Positions 34,136 through 42,693 of a stretch of 64,000 bases of DNA are shown here, piece by piece. Position numbers and translations under genes: made by a program. Position 1 is the first letter of the stretch; every line of letters starts with the position of its first letter. The notes beneath the pieces were generated by a model. It searched no databases, was not told where the DNA came from, and was given only the letters and a program-made list of their open reading frames with translations. The stretch is from Bradyrhizobium arachidis (GTDB lineage: Bacteria > Pseudomonadota > Alphaproteobacteria > Rhizobiales > Xanthobacteraceae): contig NZ_CP030050.1 of NCBI RefSeq assembly GCF_015291705.1, positions 4,650,001 through 4,714,000 of the forward strand. Reading direction: 5' to 3'.

Positions 34136-35635
34136 ATGTCCGATGCCATCAAGGTCGGCTTTGTCCCGTTGTCTGCCGCACCCCGTGGCATCCTGGTGGT
34201 GTTCTGTGACGACGGTCTGAAGCTCGGCCCCGCGACGGCCAAGGCGCTCGGCGGCGCGACCGATCTGGTGAAGCGGGCCGCGTCCACCGCCGGCTTCAAG
34301 GGCAAAAGCGGCGCGGCGCTCGACATCCTGGCGCCGGAGGGGGTGAAGGCCACGCGCCTGGTCGTGATCGGCGCCGGCAAGGCGGCAAGCCTCAAGGCCA
34401 ACGATTTCCTCAAATTCGGCGGCGTCGCCGCCAGCAAGCTGTCTGCCGAGGCCACTGCCATGACCATCATGGCGGAATTGCCTGATGGCGCCATGACAAG
34501 CGAGCAGGCGGTGGCGATCGCCTCGGGCCTGCGGCTGCGGGCCTACAAGTTCGACCGCTACAAGACCAAGAAGAAGGACGGCGAGGAGCGCGGCTTGCGC
34601 GCCGAAATCTCGCTCGCGGTGGGCGATGCAGGCGCGGCCAAGAAGACGTTCGCCTCGGCCGGCCACGTCGTCGACGGCGTCGTCATCGCGCGCGACCTCG
34701 TCAACGAGCCGCCGAACGTGCTCTACCCCGAGGAATTCGCGCGCCGCGCGGGCCAGCTCCGCAGGCTCGGCGTCAAGGTCGAGGTGCTCGACGTCAAGGC
34801 GATGCAGAAGCTCGGCATGGGCGCGCTGCTCGGCGTCGGCCAGGGCTCGGCGCGGCCAAGCCGCACCGTGATCATGCGCTGGGACGGGGGCAAGAAGGGC
34901 GAGGCGCCGGTCGCCTTCGTCGGCAAGGGCGTCTGCTTCGACACTGGCGGCATCTCGATCAAGCCCGCCGGCAGCATGGAGGACATGAAGGGCGACATGG
35001 GGGGAGCTGCCTGCGTCGTCGGCCTGATGCACGCGCTAGCGGCGCGTAAGGCGAAGGCCAACGTGGTCGGCGCCATTGGCCTCGTCGAGAACATGCCCGA
35101 CGGCAATGCGCAGCGCCCCGGCGACATCGTCACCTCGATGTCGGGCCAGACCATCGAGATCATCAACACCGACGCGGAGGGGCGCCTCGTTCTGGCCGAC
35201 GTGCTCTGGTACGTCGCGAAAAGGGTGAAGCCGAAATTCATGGTGGACCTCGCCACGCTCACCGGCGCGATCATGGTCGCGCTCGGCACCGAGCATGCCG
35301 GCATGTTCTCCAACAATGACGAGCTGGCCGAACGCCTGCACGCCGCCGGCATCGAGAGCGGGGAGAAGGTCTGGCGCATGCCGCTCGGCCCCGAATACGA
35401 CAAGCTGATCGATTCCCAGTTCGCCGACATGAAGAACACCGGCGGCCGTCACGGCGGCTCGATCACCGCGGCGCAATTCCTCCAGCGCTTCGTCGACGGC
35501 ACCCCCTGGGCGCATCTCGACATCGCCGGCACCGCCATGGGCGCGCCGAAGACCGACATCAACCAGAGCTGGGGAAGCGGCTATGGCGTCCGCCTGCTGG
35601 ATCGGCTGGTGGCAGATCACTACGAGCGCAAATGA
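34136..35635 (+). CDS. pepA: Leucyl aminopeptidase (M17)
   Basis: 499 residues from ATG 34136, behind AAGGAG at 34124-34129. The M17 signature [15 protein letters not shown] is present, as are the metal-site segments [15 protein letters not shown] and the Gly/Asp-rich loop after it. It removes N-terminal residues from peptides in the cytoplasm and in some bacteria also binds DNA. It is followed at six bases by holC. Confidence 0.96.
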   Translation: MSDAIKVGFVPLSAAPRGILVVFCDDGLKLGPATAKALGGATDLVKRAASTAGFKGKSGAALDILAPEGVKATRLVVIGAGKAASLKANDFLKFGGVAASKLSAEATAMTIMAELPDGAMTSEQAVAIASGLRLRAYKFDRYKTKKKDGEERGLRAEISLAVGDAGAAKKTFASAGHVVDGVVIARDLVNEPPNVLYPEEFARRAGQLRRLGVKVEVLDVKAMQKLGMGALLGVGQGSARPSRTVIMRWDGGKKGEAPVAFVGKGVCFDTGGISIKPAGSMEDMKGDMGGAACVVGLMHALAARKAKANVVGAIGLVENMPDGNAQRPGDIVTSMSGQTIEIINTDAEGRLVLADVLWYVAKRVKPKFMVDLATLTGAIMVALGTEHAGMFSNNDELAERLHAAGIESGEKVWRMPLGPEYDKLIDSQFADMKNTGGRHGGSITAAQFLQRFVDGTPWAHLDIAGTAMGAPKTDINQSWGSGYGVRLLDRLVADHYERK

Positions 35636-35641
35636 TCCGCG

Positions 35642-36094
35642 ATGACTGAAGTGCTGTTCTACCATCTGCAAAACATGACGGTGGAGAATGTGTTGCCGCC
35701 GCTTCTCGAGAAATCGCTCGAGCGCGGCTGGCGTGTCGTCGTGCAGTCGACCTCGGAGGAGCGCGCCGATGCGCTCGACGCGCACTTATGGACCTATCGC
35801 GACGATTCCTTCCTGCCGCATGCGACATGGCGCGTGAACGATGCCGCCGATCAGCCGATCCTGCTGGCGATCGCGGAGGACAATCCGAACGGCGCCAATG
35901 TCCGCTTCCTGATCGACAATGCCGCGCTGCCGCAGGACGCGCAGGGCTATGAACGCATGGTGCTGCTGTTCAACGGCGACGATCCGGATGCGCTCGCTTT
36001 GGCCCGCAGTACTTGGACGGATTGCAAGGCGCGGGGATTTGATGTCACCTATTGGCAGGCCGACGAGCGGGGCCGGTGGCAGCGCCGGAATTAG
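35642..36094 (+). CDS. holC: DNA polymerase III chi subunit
   Basis: 150 residues. The start MTEVLFYHL, the core RVVVQSTSEERADALDAHLWTY and DDSFLPHATW are typical of HolC, which links the clamp loader to single-stranded DNA-binding protein. The pepA-holC order is common in proteobacteria. Confidence 0.95.
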   Translation: MTEVLFYHLQNMTVENVLPPLLEKSLERGWRVVVQSTSEERADALDAHLWTYRDDSFLPHATWRVNDAADQPILLAIAEDNPNGANVRFLIDNAALPQDAQGYERMVLLFNGDDPDALALARSTWTDCKARGFDVTYWQADERGRWQRRN

Positions 36095-36221
36095 CGGTCG
36101 ATCGCAATTAATGATAATTTGCACTTTTCGGGCGATACTGGCTTTGGTCAATTTCGTGCCGCAAAGTGATGGTGGGACAAGTGCTTAGGGGTCGTCCTTC
36201 ACGCGGGGAATTTAGTTTATC

Positions 36222-36752
36222 GTGCGACATCAAAAGCTTCCCAGCTCGCTCATAATTGCGCTCGCTGCCCTCGCACCGCTGGTTGCGGGCTGTTCGGGCG
36301 GGACCGATCTGCTGTCGAAGGACGCCGAGTGGTTCCAACGGCCCGGCCGCCTCTTCATCAAGAGCATCTCGATCGAATCGCCGCCGCTGACGCCCGACAA
36401 GCCGGTGACGGCCGAGGATCTGGTCAGCGCCGACGGCGCCTGTCCCGGCATGGCGCCGCCGCCGGGACCTTCCGATGCCAATGCGTCGACGACGGCGCCG
36501 GCGCCGGTGGGCGGCACAGTTGCGCTCGGCCACACCGAATGCGACGTCGTGCGCGGTATCGGCGCGCCCTCGAACGTCAATCTCTCCAACGATGCCGGCG
36601 GCCGCCGCGTCGCCGTGGTGACCTGGACCACCGGCCCGCGCGCGGGCATCTACACCTTCACGTCCGGCCGCCTGTCCTCGATCGAGGGCAATCCCGAGCC
36701 GCAGGTCGTGCCGAAGGCGACCAAGCCGAAGCCAAAGAAGAAGTCGGCGTAA
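36222..36752 (+). CDS. Lipoprotein with a possible BamE-like fold
   Basis: 176 residues with a GTG start at 36222. A lipoprotein signal peptide ends in the lipobox LVAGC, so the mature protein starts at Cys about residue 24. A Pro-rich linker (about 80-95) leads to a C-terminal segment, LGHTECDVVRGIGAPSNVNL, resembling the G-x-T...DV...G.P pattern of SmpA/OmlA-type domains. The tail is basic (KPKPKKKSA). The fold assignment is inference. Confidence 0.72.
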   Translation: MRHQKLPSSLIIALAALAPLVAGCSGGTDLLSKDAEWFQRPGRLFIKSISIESPPLTPDKPVTAEDLVSADGACPGMAPPPGPSDANASTTAPAPVGGTVALGHTECDVVRGIGAPSNVNLSNDAGGRRVAVVTWTTGPRAGIYTFTSGRLSSIEGNPEPQVVPKATKPKPKKKSA

Positions 36753-36903
36753 GTGAATGCTCGTGTCCCCGGACGCGGCGCGGCATGCCCCGGCGATACG
36801 AAGCATTGGCGGAATGACGCTACGCCGAGCCCGGACTCGGCTCGGTAGCACGGACTAACGTGCGGTGTAGCTCCGGAGCTGGTGCGGCCTAACAGGCTTT
36901 CCA

Positions 36904-37273
36904 ATGAAGCTGACTTTCGCGCCCACGACGCAGTTCGACGCTGACGAGTTGGTGGCCATCCGCATCGCCGCGATGCGCGAGAGCTTGGAGCGTGTCGGAC
37001 GCTTTGATCCGCAGCGCGCGCGATCGCTTTTTGGCAACCTTCGAGCCCGCGCTGTGCCGCTTCATCATCCTGCCTGAACAGGGAAAGGGGATCGGAGCCG
37101 CGGTGCTTCGACAGATCTTCGCAGATGCCGATTCGCAGCGTATCTCGATCCGCCTGGATGCACTGCGTGGCAGCGAAGCGAATCGCTTTTATCAACGACA
37201 CGGCTTCGAGCAGACGCACGAAGCGGAGTGGGACATCTATTACGTGCGTCAACCAAGTCCCATAGAGCAATAG
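36904..37273 (+). pseudogene. GNAT acetyltransferase, frameshifted and internally deleted
   Basis: An N-terminal segment from ATG 36904 (MKLTFAPTTQFDADELVAIR...) stops being meaningful near 37014-37024, where the homologous continuation RDRFLATFEP is found one frame over. The second part then jumps from FEPALCRFI directly to EQGKGIGAAVLRQIFADAD (the acetyl-CoA-binding GNAT motif) and FYQRHGFEQ, missing about 25 residues expected between them. So at least one frameshift and one deletion have disabled it. Confidence 0.72.
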
Positions 37274-37390
37274 CTACCCAACAGCTTCATCGTATTGCGC
37301 GCTCGCCTCCAGCCATTGTTCCTGCGCTGCGCGCGAGCCGCCCAGCCTCGTCGAACGCGCTCGTGAAAATCACGCGGCCGTTACGCATGA
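37274..37390 (-). pseudogene. 3' fragment of an ABC-F ATPase gene
   Basis: The minus strand reads AQEQWLEASAQYDEAVG before a stop at 37274-37276, matching the C-terminus of the intact ABC-F protein at 44203-46065 (EEQWLEASTQFDEAAT). Further upstream, in another frame, VIFTSAFDEAGRLARSA corresponds to its DIFTRDPKQAAQLSKARA. The copy is diverged, frameshifted and lacks the rest of the gene. It abuts the GNAT remnant. Confidence 0.7.
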
Positions 37391-37396
37391 TCGCGC

Positions 37397-37414
37397 GACT
37401 CTCACGTGAGAGTC
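37397..37414. promoter_or_regulatory. Perfect 18-bp palindrome, candidate operator
   Basis: GACTCTCACGTGAGAGTC is its own reverse complement. It lies 150 bases upstream of the RTX gene, immediately after the decayed ABC-F fragment. It could be an operator for the RTX gene or a remnant of recombination; no regulator gene is adjacent. Confidence 0.5.
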
Positions 37415-37449
37415 ATTGCATCCGCCGTGGAACGTAGCGCGAAGCAAAA

Positions 37450-37466
37450 CTGGAGGAAATCTCCAG
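37450..37466. promoter_or_regulatory. Inverted repeat upstream of the RTX gene
   Basis: CTGGAG-GAAAT-CTCCAG (6-bp arms) is followed directly by an AATAAT stretch (37467-37472) that could serve as a -10. It lies about 100 bases before the RTX start and may be an operator half of the promoter region. Confidence 0.35.
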
Positions 37467-37563
37467 AATAATCACGCGCGTCTCAAGCGACGCTTCAGGA
37501 TTGTCACATGTGCGGCTGCTACGCATTGAGGTGAGGGGCGAGATCGATCGAAGGATCATTTGG

Positions 37564-40410
37564 ATGTCTGTTACCTCTGTTTTTTCCCCGGTTACGGGCC
37601 AGCTCACCATCTTCGGCGACGGTACGAATAACGGCGTTGTGATCGGCCGCGACAAGTCCGGTCGCATCCTGGTCAACAACGGCTCTGTGAAAACGGCCGG
37701 TGGCGATCCCACCGTCGCCAACACCAACGAGATCGACGTCTTCGGTCAAGGCGGCGACGACACGATCACCGTCAACGAATCCAACGGCCCGATGCCGGCG
37801 GTGCACGTCTTCGGCGGCGACGGCAACGACAAGATTACGGGCGGCTCGGGTGCCGATCTCCTGTTCGGCCAGGCCGGTGACGATACGATCAAGGGCGGCG
37901 GCGGCAACGATCTGCTGTTCGGCGGTGCGGGCAACGACACGCTCGACGGCGGCAGCGGTGACAACCAGTTGTTCGGCGAAGCTGGCAACGACCTCATGAT
38001 CTGGAATCCCGGCGGCGGCACCAATCTGTTCGAGGGTGGTGACGGCATCGACACGGCGCAGGTCAACGGCAGCAATGATTCCGAGACGTTCACGATTGTG
38101 GCGAACGGCACGCGCGTGCGATTTGACGGCACCGGTGCTGCGCCGTTTTCGCTCGACATCGGGACGACGGAGAATCTGGTGCTGCACGCCGGCGGCGGCG
38201 ATGACGTCATCACCGCGGGCAACGGGCTCGCTCCACTGATCTCGCTGACGCTCGACGGCGGCGCCGGCAACGACAGGATCACCGGCGGCGACGGCAACGA
38301 CCTGCTGATCGGCGGCTCCGGTGACGACATCGTCAATGGCGGACGCGGTAACGATGTCGCCCAGCTCGGATCGGGCGACGACACCTTCATCTGGAATCCA
38401 GGCGACGGCAGCGACACGGTCGAAGGCGGATCGGGCAACGACAAGCTGCTGTTCAACGGTGCCAACATCAACGAGAAGATCGACATTTCGGCAAATGGCG
38501 GAAGGGTGCGTTTCACCCGCGACGTCGCCAACATCACGATGGACCTCAACAGCGTCGAGCAGATCGAATTCGATGCGCGCGGCGGCGCCGACAGCATCAA
38601 CGTCGGCGATCTCACCGGCACCGGCGTCAAGCAGGTGCTGGTCGATCTCGGAGCCACGCCCGGGGGCACGCAAGGCGACGGCGCGGCCGATACAGTGACC
38701 GTCAACGGCACCAACGGCAACCAGCACATCACGGTCACGGCCGTGGGCACCACGGTCACGGTGACAGGCCTGCCGGAAGTCGTGACGATCGCGAATGCGG
38801 AAGGGGCCAACGACCGTCTGGTGATCCAGGCGCTCGGCGGCAACGACGTCATCGACGCGTCCGCGCTTCCCGCGGTGATCGGACTGACCATCGACGGCGG
38901 TGCGGGCAACGACACCATCACCGGCAGCCAGGGCGCCGATCTCCTGATCGGTGGTGACGGCAACGACAAGGTCACCGGCGGCCGCGGCAACGACGTCGCC
39001 GATCTCGGTGCGGGTGACGATCTCTTCACGTGGAATCCCGGCGATGGCAGCGACACCGTCGAGGGCGGCGCAGGTACGGATACGCTGGTTTTCAACGGCT
39101 CCAATGTGGCCGAGAACATGTCGATCTCGGCGAACGGAACCCGTACGCTGCTCACCCGCGACGTCGGTGCCATCGTCATGGATCTCGATGGCGTCGAGCA
39201 CGTGCAGATCGCGGCTGCCGGCGGGGCCGACAATATCACCGTCAACGACCTGACCGGGACCGGGGTGACGCAGGTCGCCATCGACCTCAGCGCCAGCCCC
39301 GGCAGCACCAGCGGCGATGGAGCTGCCGACCGCGTCACGGTGGACGGCAGTGCCGGAGACGACAACATCTCGGTGACGACCTCGGGCAGCTCGATCGCGG
39401 TCAACGGCCTTGCGGCGCAGGTGACGATCGCTCACTCCGATGCCGGTGACGTTCTCAGCGTCAACGGCGGTGCGGGCAACGACGTCATCAACGCGTCCAC
39501 GATCAAGCCGGGGCAGCCGTTCAGCCTCGACATCAACGGCGGCGACGGCAACGACACGATCACCGGCAGCGCCGGCAATGACATCGTGAACGGCGGCCGC
39601 GGCAACGATGTCGCCAATCTCGGAGCCGGCGACGACACCTTCGTCTGGAATCCCGGCGACGGCAGCGACGTCGTCGAAGGCGGCAAGGGCACCGACACCC
39701 TGCAGTTCAACGGTGCCAATATCAGCGAGAACATCAACATCTCGGCCAATGGCGGCCGGGTGCTGTTCACCCGCGACGTCGCCGCCATCGCCTTGGATCT
39801 CAACGGCGTCGAGCACATCAACTTCAACGCCCTGGGTGGCGCCGACAACATCACGGTCGGCGATCTCTCCGGGACCGGCGTGAACCAGATCAATCTCGAC
39901 CTCGGCGCCAGTGACGGTGCCGCCGACACGGTGAACATCAACGGCACCAGCGGCAGTGATGTCATCACGGTGACCGAGCACGACGGCATCATCACGGTGT
40001 CGGGGCTTGGCCAGGACATCAACATCACCGATGCCGGCGCGGGCGACAGGATCGTCATCAACGGTCTCGACGGCGACGATGTCATCACGGCCTCGGGCCT
40101 GCACGGCGGCATCCAGCTCGTCGCCAACGGCGGCAACGGCGACGACATCCTGATCGGCGGTTCCGGCAACGACACGCTGACCGGCGGGGCAGGCGATGAC
40201 GTCCTGATTGGCGGCGGAGGTGCTGACGTCCTCGACGGCGGCAGCGGTAGCAATGTCGTGATCCAGGGCGGAGCATTCGCCGCAGCGATGCTGCTCAACC
40301 AGGCCATGGCGGCAAGCTTCGCTCCCGCAGGCGACGGCCACGGCGAGATGCCGCTGTCCGATCCGCACACGGCGCAGACCCAGACGCTAGCCCCGCCGCA
40401 GCACGCCTGA
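37564..40410 (+). CDS. Large RTX (hemolysin-type calcium-binding) repeat protein, type I secretion substrate
   Basis: 948 residues from ATG 37564, with AAGGA upstream; a TTG at 37501 is an alternative. There is no Sec signal peptide. Residues about 65-150 hold glycine-aspartate nonapeptides (GGxGxDxLx), then a partial module, then three full modules of about 205-213 residues starting near 259, 472 and 677, each beginning GGRGNDVA and containing WNPGDGSD(T/V)VEGG, ISANG and DL(T/S)GTGV. A final RTX block (about 855-895) precedes a 50-residue non-repetitive tail likely to hold the secretion signal. No enzyme domain is seen, so an adhesin or surface/matrix protein is the likeliest role. The exporter is encoded directly downstream. 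Confidence 0.88.
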   Translation: MSVTSVFSPVTGQLTIFGDGTNNGVVIGRDKSGRILVNNGSVKTAGGDPTVANTNEIDVFGQGGDDTITVNESNGPMPAVHVFGGDGNDKITGGSGADLLFGQAGDDTIKGGGGNDLLFGGAGNDTLDGGSGDNQLFGEAGNDLMIWNPGGGTNLFEGGDGIDTAQVNGSNDSETFTIVANGTRVRFDGTGAAPFSLDIGTTENLVLHAGGGDDVITAGNGLAPLISLTLDGGAGNDRITGGDGNDLLIGGSGDDIVNGGRGNDVAQLGSGDDTFIWNPGDGSDTVEGGSGNDKLLFNGANINEKIDISANGGRVRFTRDVANITMDLNSVEQIEFDARGGADSINVGDLTGTGVKQVLVDLGATPGGTQGDGAADTVTVNGTNGNQHITVTAVGTTVTVTGLPEVVTIANAEGANDRLVIQALGGNDVIDASALPAVIGLTIDGGAGNDTITGSQGADLLIGGDGNDKVTGGRGNDVADLGAGDDLFTWNPGDGSDTVEGGAGTDTLVFNGSNVAENMSISANGTRTLLTRDVGAIVMDLDGVEHVQIAAAGGADNITVNDLTGTGVTQVAIDLSASPGSTSGDGAADRVTVDGSAGDDNISVTTSGSSIAVNGLAAQVTIAHSDAGDVLSVNGGAGNDVINASTIKPGQPFSLDINGGDGNDTITGSAGNDIVNGGRGNDVANLGAGDDTFVWNPGDGSDVVEGGKGTDTLQFNGANISENINISANGGRVLFTRDVAAIALDLNGVEHINFNALGGADNITVGDLSGTGVNQINLDLGASDGAADTVNINGTSGSDVITVTEHDGIITVSGLGQDINITDAGAGDRIVINGLDGDDVITASGLHGGIQLVANGGNGDDILIGGSGNDTLTGGAGDDVLIGGGGADVLDGGSGSNVVIQGGAFAAAMLLNQAMAASFAPAGDGHGEMPLSDPHTAQTQTLAPPQHA

Positions 40411-40452
40411 CAGCGAGCGGGTGAGCCTCAACTAGCGCGTCGACGAAGGTGC

Positions 40453-40481
40453 GTTCCCTCCCCCGCAAGGGGGGAGGGAAC
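40453..40481 (+). terminator. Strong hairpin between the RTX gene and its exporter
   Basis: GTTCCCTCCCCC pairs perfectly with GGGGGAGGGAAC over 12 bp around a GCAA(G) loop. No T-run follows. It may attenuate read-through into the exporter genes or stabilise the abundant substrate mRNA; it may also be a dispersed repeat. Confidence 0.55.
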
Positions 40482-40560
40482 GGAGAAAGCGCTGCTGCAG
40501 GCCAAATTCAACTCAACCCATAGACATCCCGCTCCAGCTGCTCCGCTCCGGAGAACACCC

Positions 40561-42693
40561 ATGACGACGAACATGGTCTTGCCTGACACGGGTCTCGACG
40601 CGCTGCTCACCCTGCTGCATCTGCAGGGTGTCGCGGCCGACCGCGATCAGCTCAGGCACCGGCTGGGCACGACACGTTTCGGCGCAGCGGACATCGTCCG
40701 CTGCGCCAGGTCGCTCGGACTGAAGGCGCGAACCTATCGAACGGAATGGAAGCGTCTGTCGGATACCCCGCTGCCGGCGATCGCGATGCTGCGTGACGGC
40801 AGCTTCATGGTCATCGCCAAAGCCACGGCCGACAAGGTGCTGGTGCAGTCGCCGCAGGCGCAGCGGCCGGTGTTCATGGAGCGCGACGAGCTTGTCGCGC
40901 TCTGGGACGGCAGCTTGATCCTGATGGCCCGGCGCGCTGGGCTCTCCGACCTTGGACGCCGCTTCGACATCACCTGGTTCATCGGCGCGATCGGCAAGTA
41001 TCGGCGGCTGCTGGGCGAGGTGGTGGCCGCCTCGTTCTTCCTTCAGCTGTTCGCGCTGGTCTCGCCGCTGTTCTTCCAGGTCGTGATCGACAAGGTGCTG
41101 GTGCACCGCTCATTGTCCACGCTCGACGTGCTGGTGATCGGCCTCGTCGTCGTCTCGCTGTTCGACACGGTGCTCGGGATCCTGCGCAACTATCTGTTCG
41201 CGCACACCACCAACCGCATCGACGTCGAGCTCGGCGCGCGGCTGTTCCACCATCTGCTGGCGCTGCCGATGGCCTGGTTCCAGGCAAGGCGCGTCGGCGA
41301 TTCCGTGGCACGGGTGCGCGAGCTCGAGAATATCCGCAATTTCATCACCTCATCGTCGCTGACGTTGCTCATCGACCTGGTCTTCACCTCGGTGTTTCTG
41401 GCGGTGATGTTCGCCTATTCACCTGTCATGACCTGCATCGTGCTGGGCTCGTTCCCGTTCTACATCGCGATCTCGGCGGTGGCGACGCCGTTGTTCCGCC
41501 GCATGCTGGAGGAGAAATTCCGCCGCGGCGCCGAGAACCAGGCGTTCCTGGTCGAAAGCGTCAGCGGCATCGAGACGTTGAAGGCTATGGCGGTCGAGCC
41601 GCAGATGCAGCGGCGCTGGGAAGAGCAGCTCGCCGGCTACGTCTCGGCGAGCTTTGGCGTCAGCAGCCTCGGCAACACCGCGAGCCAGCTCGTGCAGTTC
41701 GTCAGCAAGGTCGTCACCGCCGCCATCCTCTATGTCGGCGCGCGGCTCGTGATCGGTGACGCCTTGACCGTCGGCGAGCTCGTCGCCTTCAACATCTTTG
41801 CAGGCAGAGTCTCGGCGCCGGTGCTGCGACTGGCGCAGGTCTGGCAGGATTTCCACCAGGCGCGGCTCTCGATCGCGCGGCTCGGCGACATCCTCAACAG
41901 CGCGGCGGAGCCGGCTTACTCCGCCGGCCGTGCCGGGCTGCCGCCGCTTCAGGGCAACATCCGCTTCGAGCACGTCGCGTTCCGCTACCGGGTCGATGGA
42001 CCGGAAATCCTGCACGACGTCTCGTTCGACATTCCGGCGGGCCAGACCGTCGGCGTCGTCGGCTCGTCGGGCTCGGGCAAGAGCACCTTCGCAAAGCTCG
42101 TGCAGCGGCTCTACGTGCCGCAGGGCGGCCGCGTGCTGATCGATGGCATGGATCTCGTCATGACCGATCCGGCCTGGCTGCGGCGGCAGATCGGCGTCGT
42201 GCTGCAGGAGAACACGCTGTTCAACCGTTCGGTGCGGGACAACATCGCGCTGGCCGATCCGGCCCTGCCGATGGAGCGCATCATGGCGGCGGCAAGGCTT
42301 GCGGGCGCGCACGACTTCATTCTGGAGCTCCCCGAAGGCTACGACACCGTGGTGGGTGAGCGCGGCTCGACGCTGTCGGGCGGGCAGCGCCAGCGCATCG
42401 CGATCGCCCGCGCACTGGTGAGCAATCCCCGCATCCTGATCTTCGATGAGGCCACCAGCGCGCTCGACTATGAGAGCGAGCGGATCATCCACGACAACAT
42501 GAAGGAGATCGCGAAGGGCCGCACGGTTCTGATCATCGCGCATCGCCTGTCCACCGTGCGCGGCGCCGACCGCATCTTCACGCTGGAGCGGGGACGTCTG
42601 GTCGAGGACGGCACGCATGACGCCTTGATCAAGACCGGCGGCCGCTATGCGGCCCTGCACCGCCTTCAGGGAGGCCTCTATGAGGTCGGTTAG
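40561..42693 (+). CDS. Type I secretion ABC transporter (permease-ATPase)
   Basis: 710 residues of HlyB/LssB type. An N-terminal peptidase-C39-like domain (about 1-130) lacks the catalytic Cys (the region reads DTGLDALLTLLHLQG), as expected for exporters of RTX proteins that are not cleaved. The transmembrane domain (about 155-440) is followed by the nucleotide-binding domain with Walker A GSSGSGKST, signature LSGGQRQRIAIARAL, Walker B ILIFDEATSALD and the H-loop IIAHRLS. It pairs with the adaptor overlapping its 3' end. The outer-membrane TolC partner is not in the window. Confidence 0.94.
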   Translation: MTTNMVLPDTGLDALLTLLHLQGVAADRDQLRHRLGTTRFGAADIVRCARSLGLKARTYRTEWKRLSDTPLPAIAMLRDGSFMVIAKATADKVLVQSPQAQRPVFMERDELVALWDGSLILMARRAGLSDLGRRFDITWFIGAIGKYRRLLGEVVAASFFLQLFALVSPLFFQVVIDKVLVHRSLSTLDVLVIGLVVVSLFDTVLGILRNYLFAHTTNRIDVELGARLFHHLLALPMAWFQARRVGDSVARVRELENIRNFITSSSLTLLIDLVFTSVFLAVMFAYSPVMTCIVLGSFPFYIAISAVATPLFRRMLEEKFRRGAENQAFLVESVSGIETLKAMAVEPQMQRRWEEQLAGYVSASFGVSSLGNTASQLVQFVSKVVTAAILYVGARLVIGDALTVGELVAFNIFAGRVSAPVLRLAQVWQDFHQARLSIARLGDILNSAAEPAYSAGRAGLPPLQGNIRFEHVAFRYRVDGPEILHDVSFDIPAGQTVGVVGSSGSGKSTFAKLVQRLYVPQGGRVLIDGMDLVMTDPAWLRRQIGVVLQENTLFNRSVRDNIALADPALPMERIMAAARLAGAHDFILELPEGYDTVVGERGSTLSGGQRQRIAIARALVSNPRILIFDEATSALDYESERIIHDNMKEIAKGRTVLIIAHRLSTVRGADRIFTLERGRLVEDGTHDALIKTGGRYAALHRLQGGLYEVG

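Noticed and set aside
37840..40250. CRISPR-like regular repeats
   Set aside because: The regular GGC-rich repeats are in-frame RTX codons with no spacer-repeat alternation.
37519..40368. 949-codon open frame antisense to the RTX gene
   Set aside because: It mirrors the GC-rich repeat codons of the RTX gene, lacks a ribosome-binding site and has no recognisable domain.
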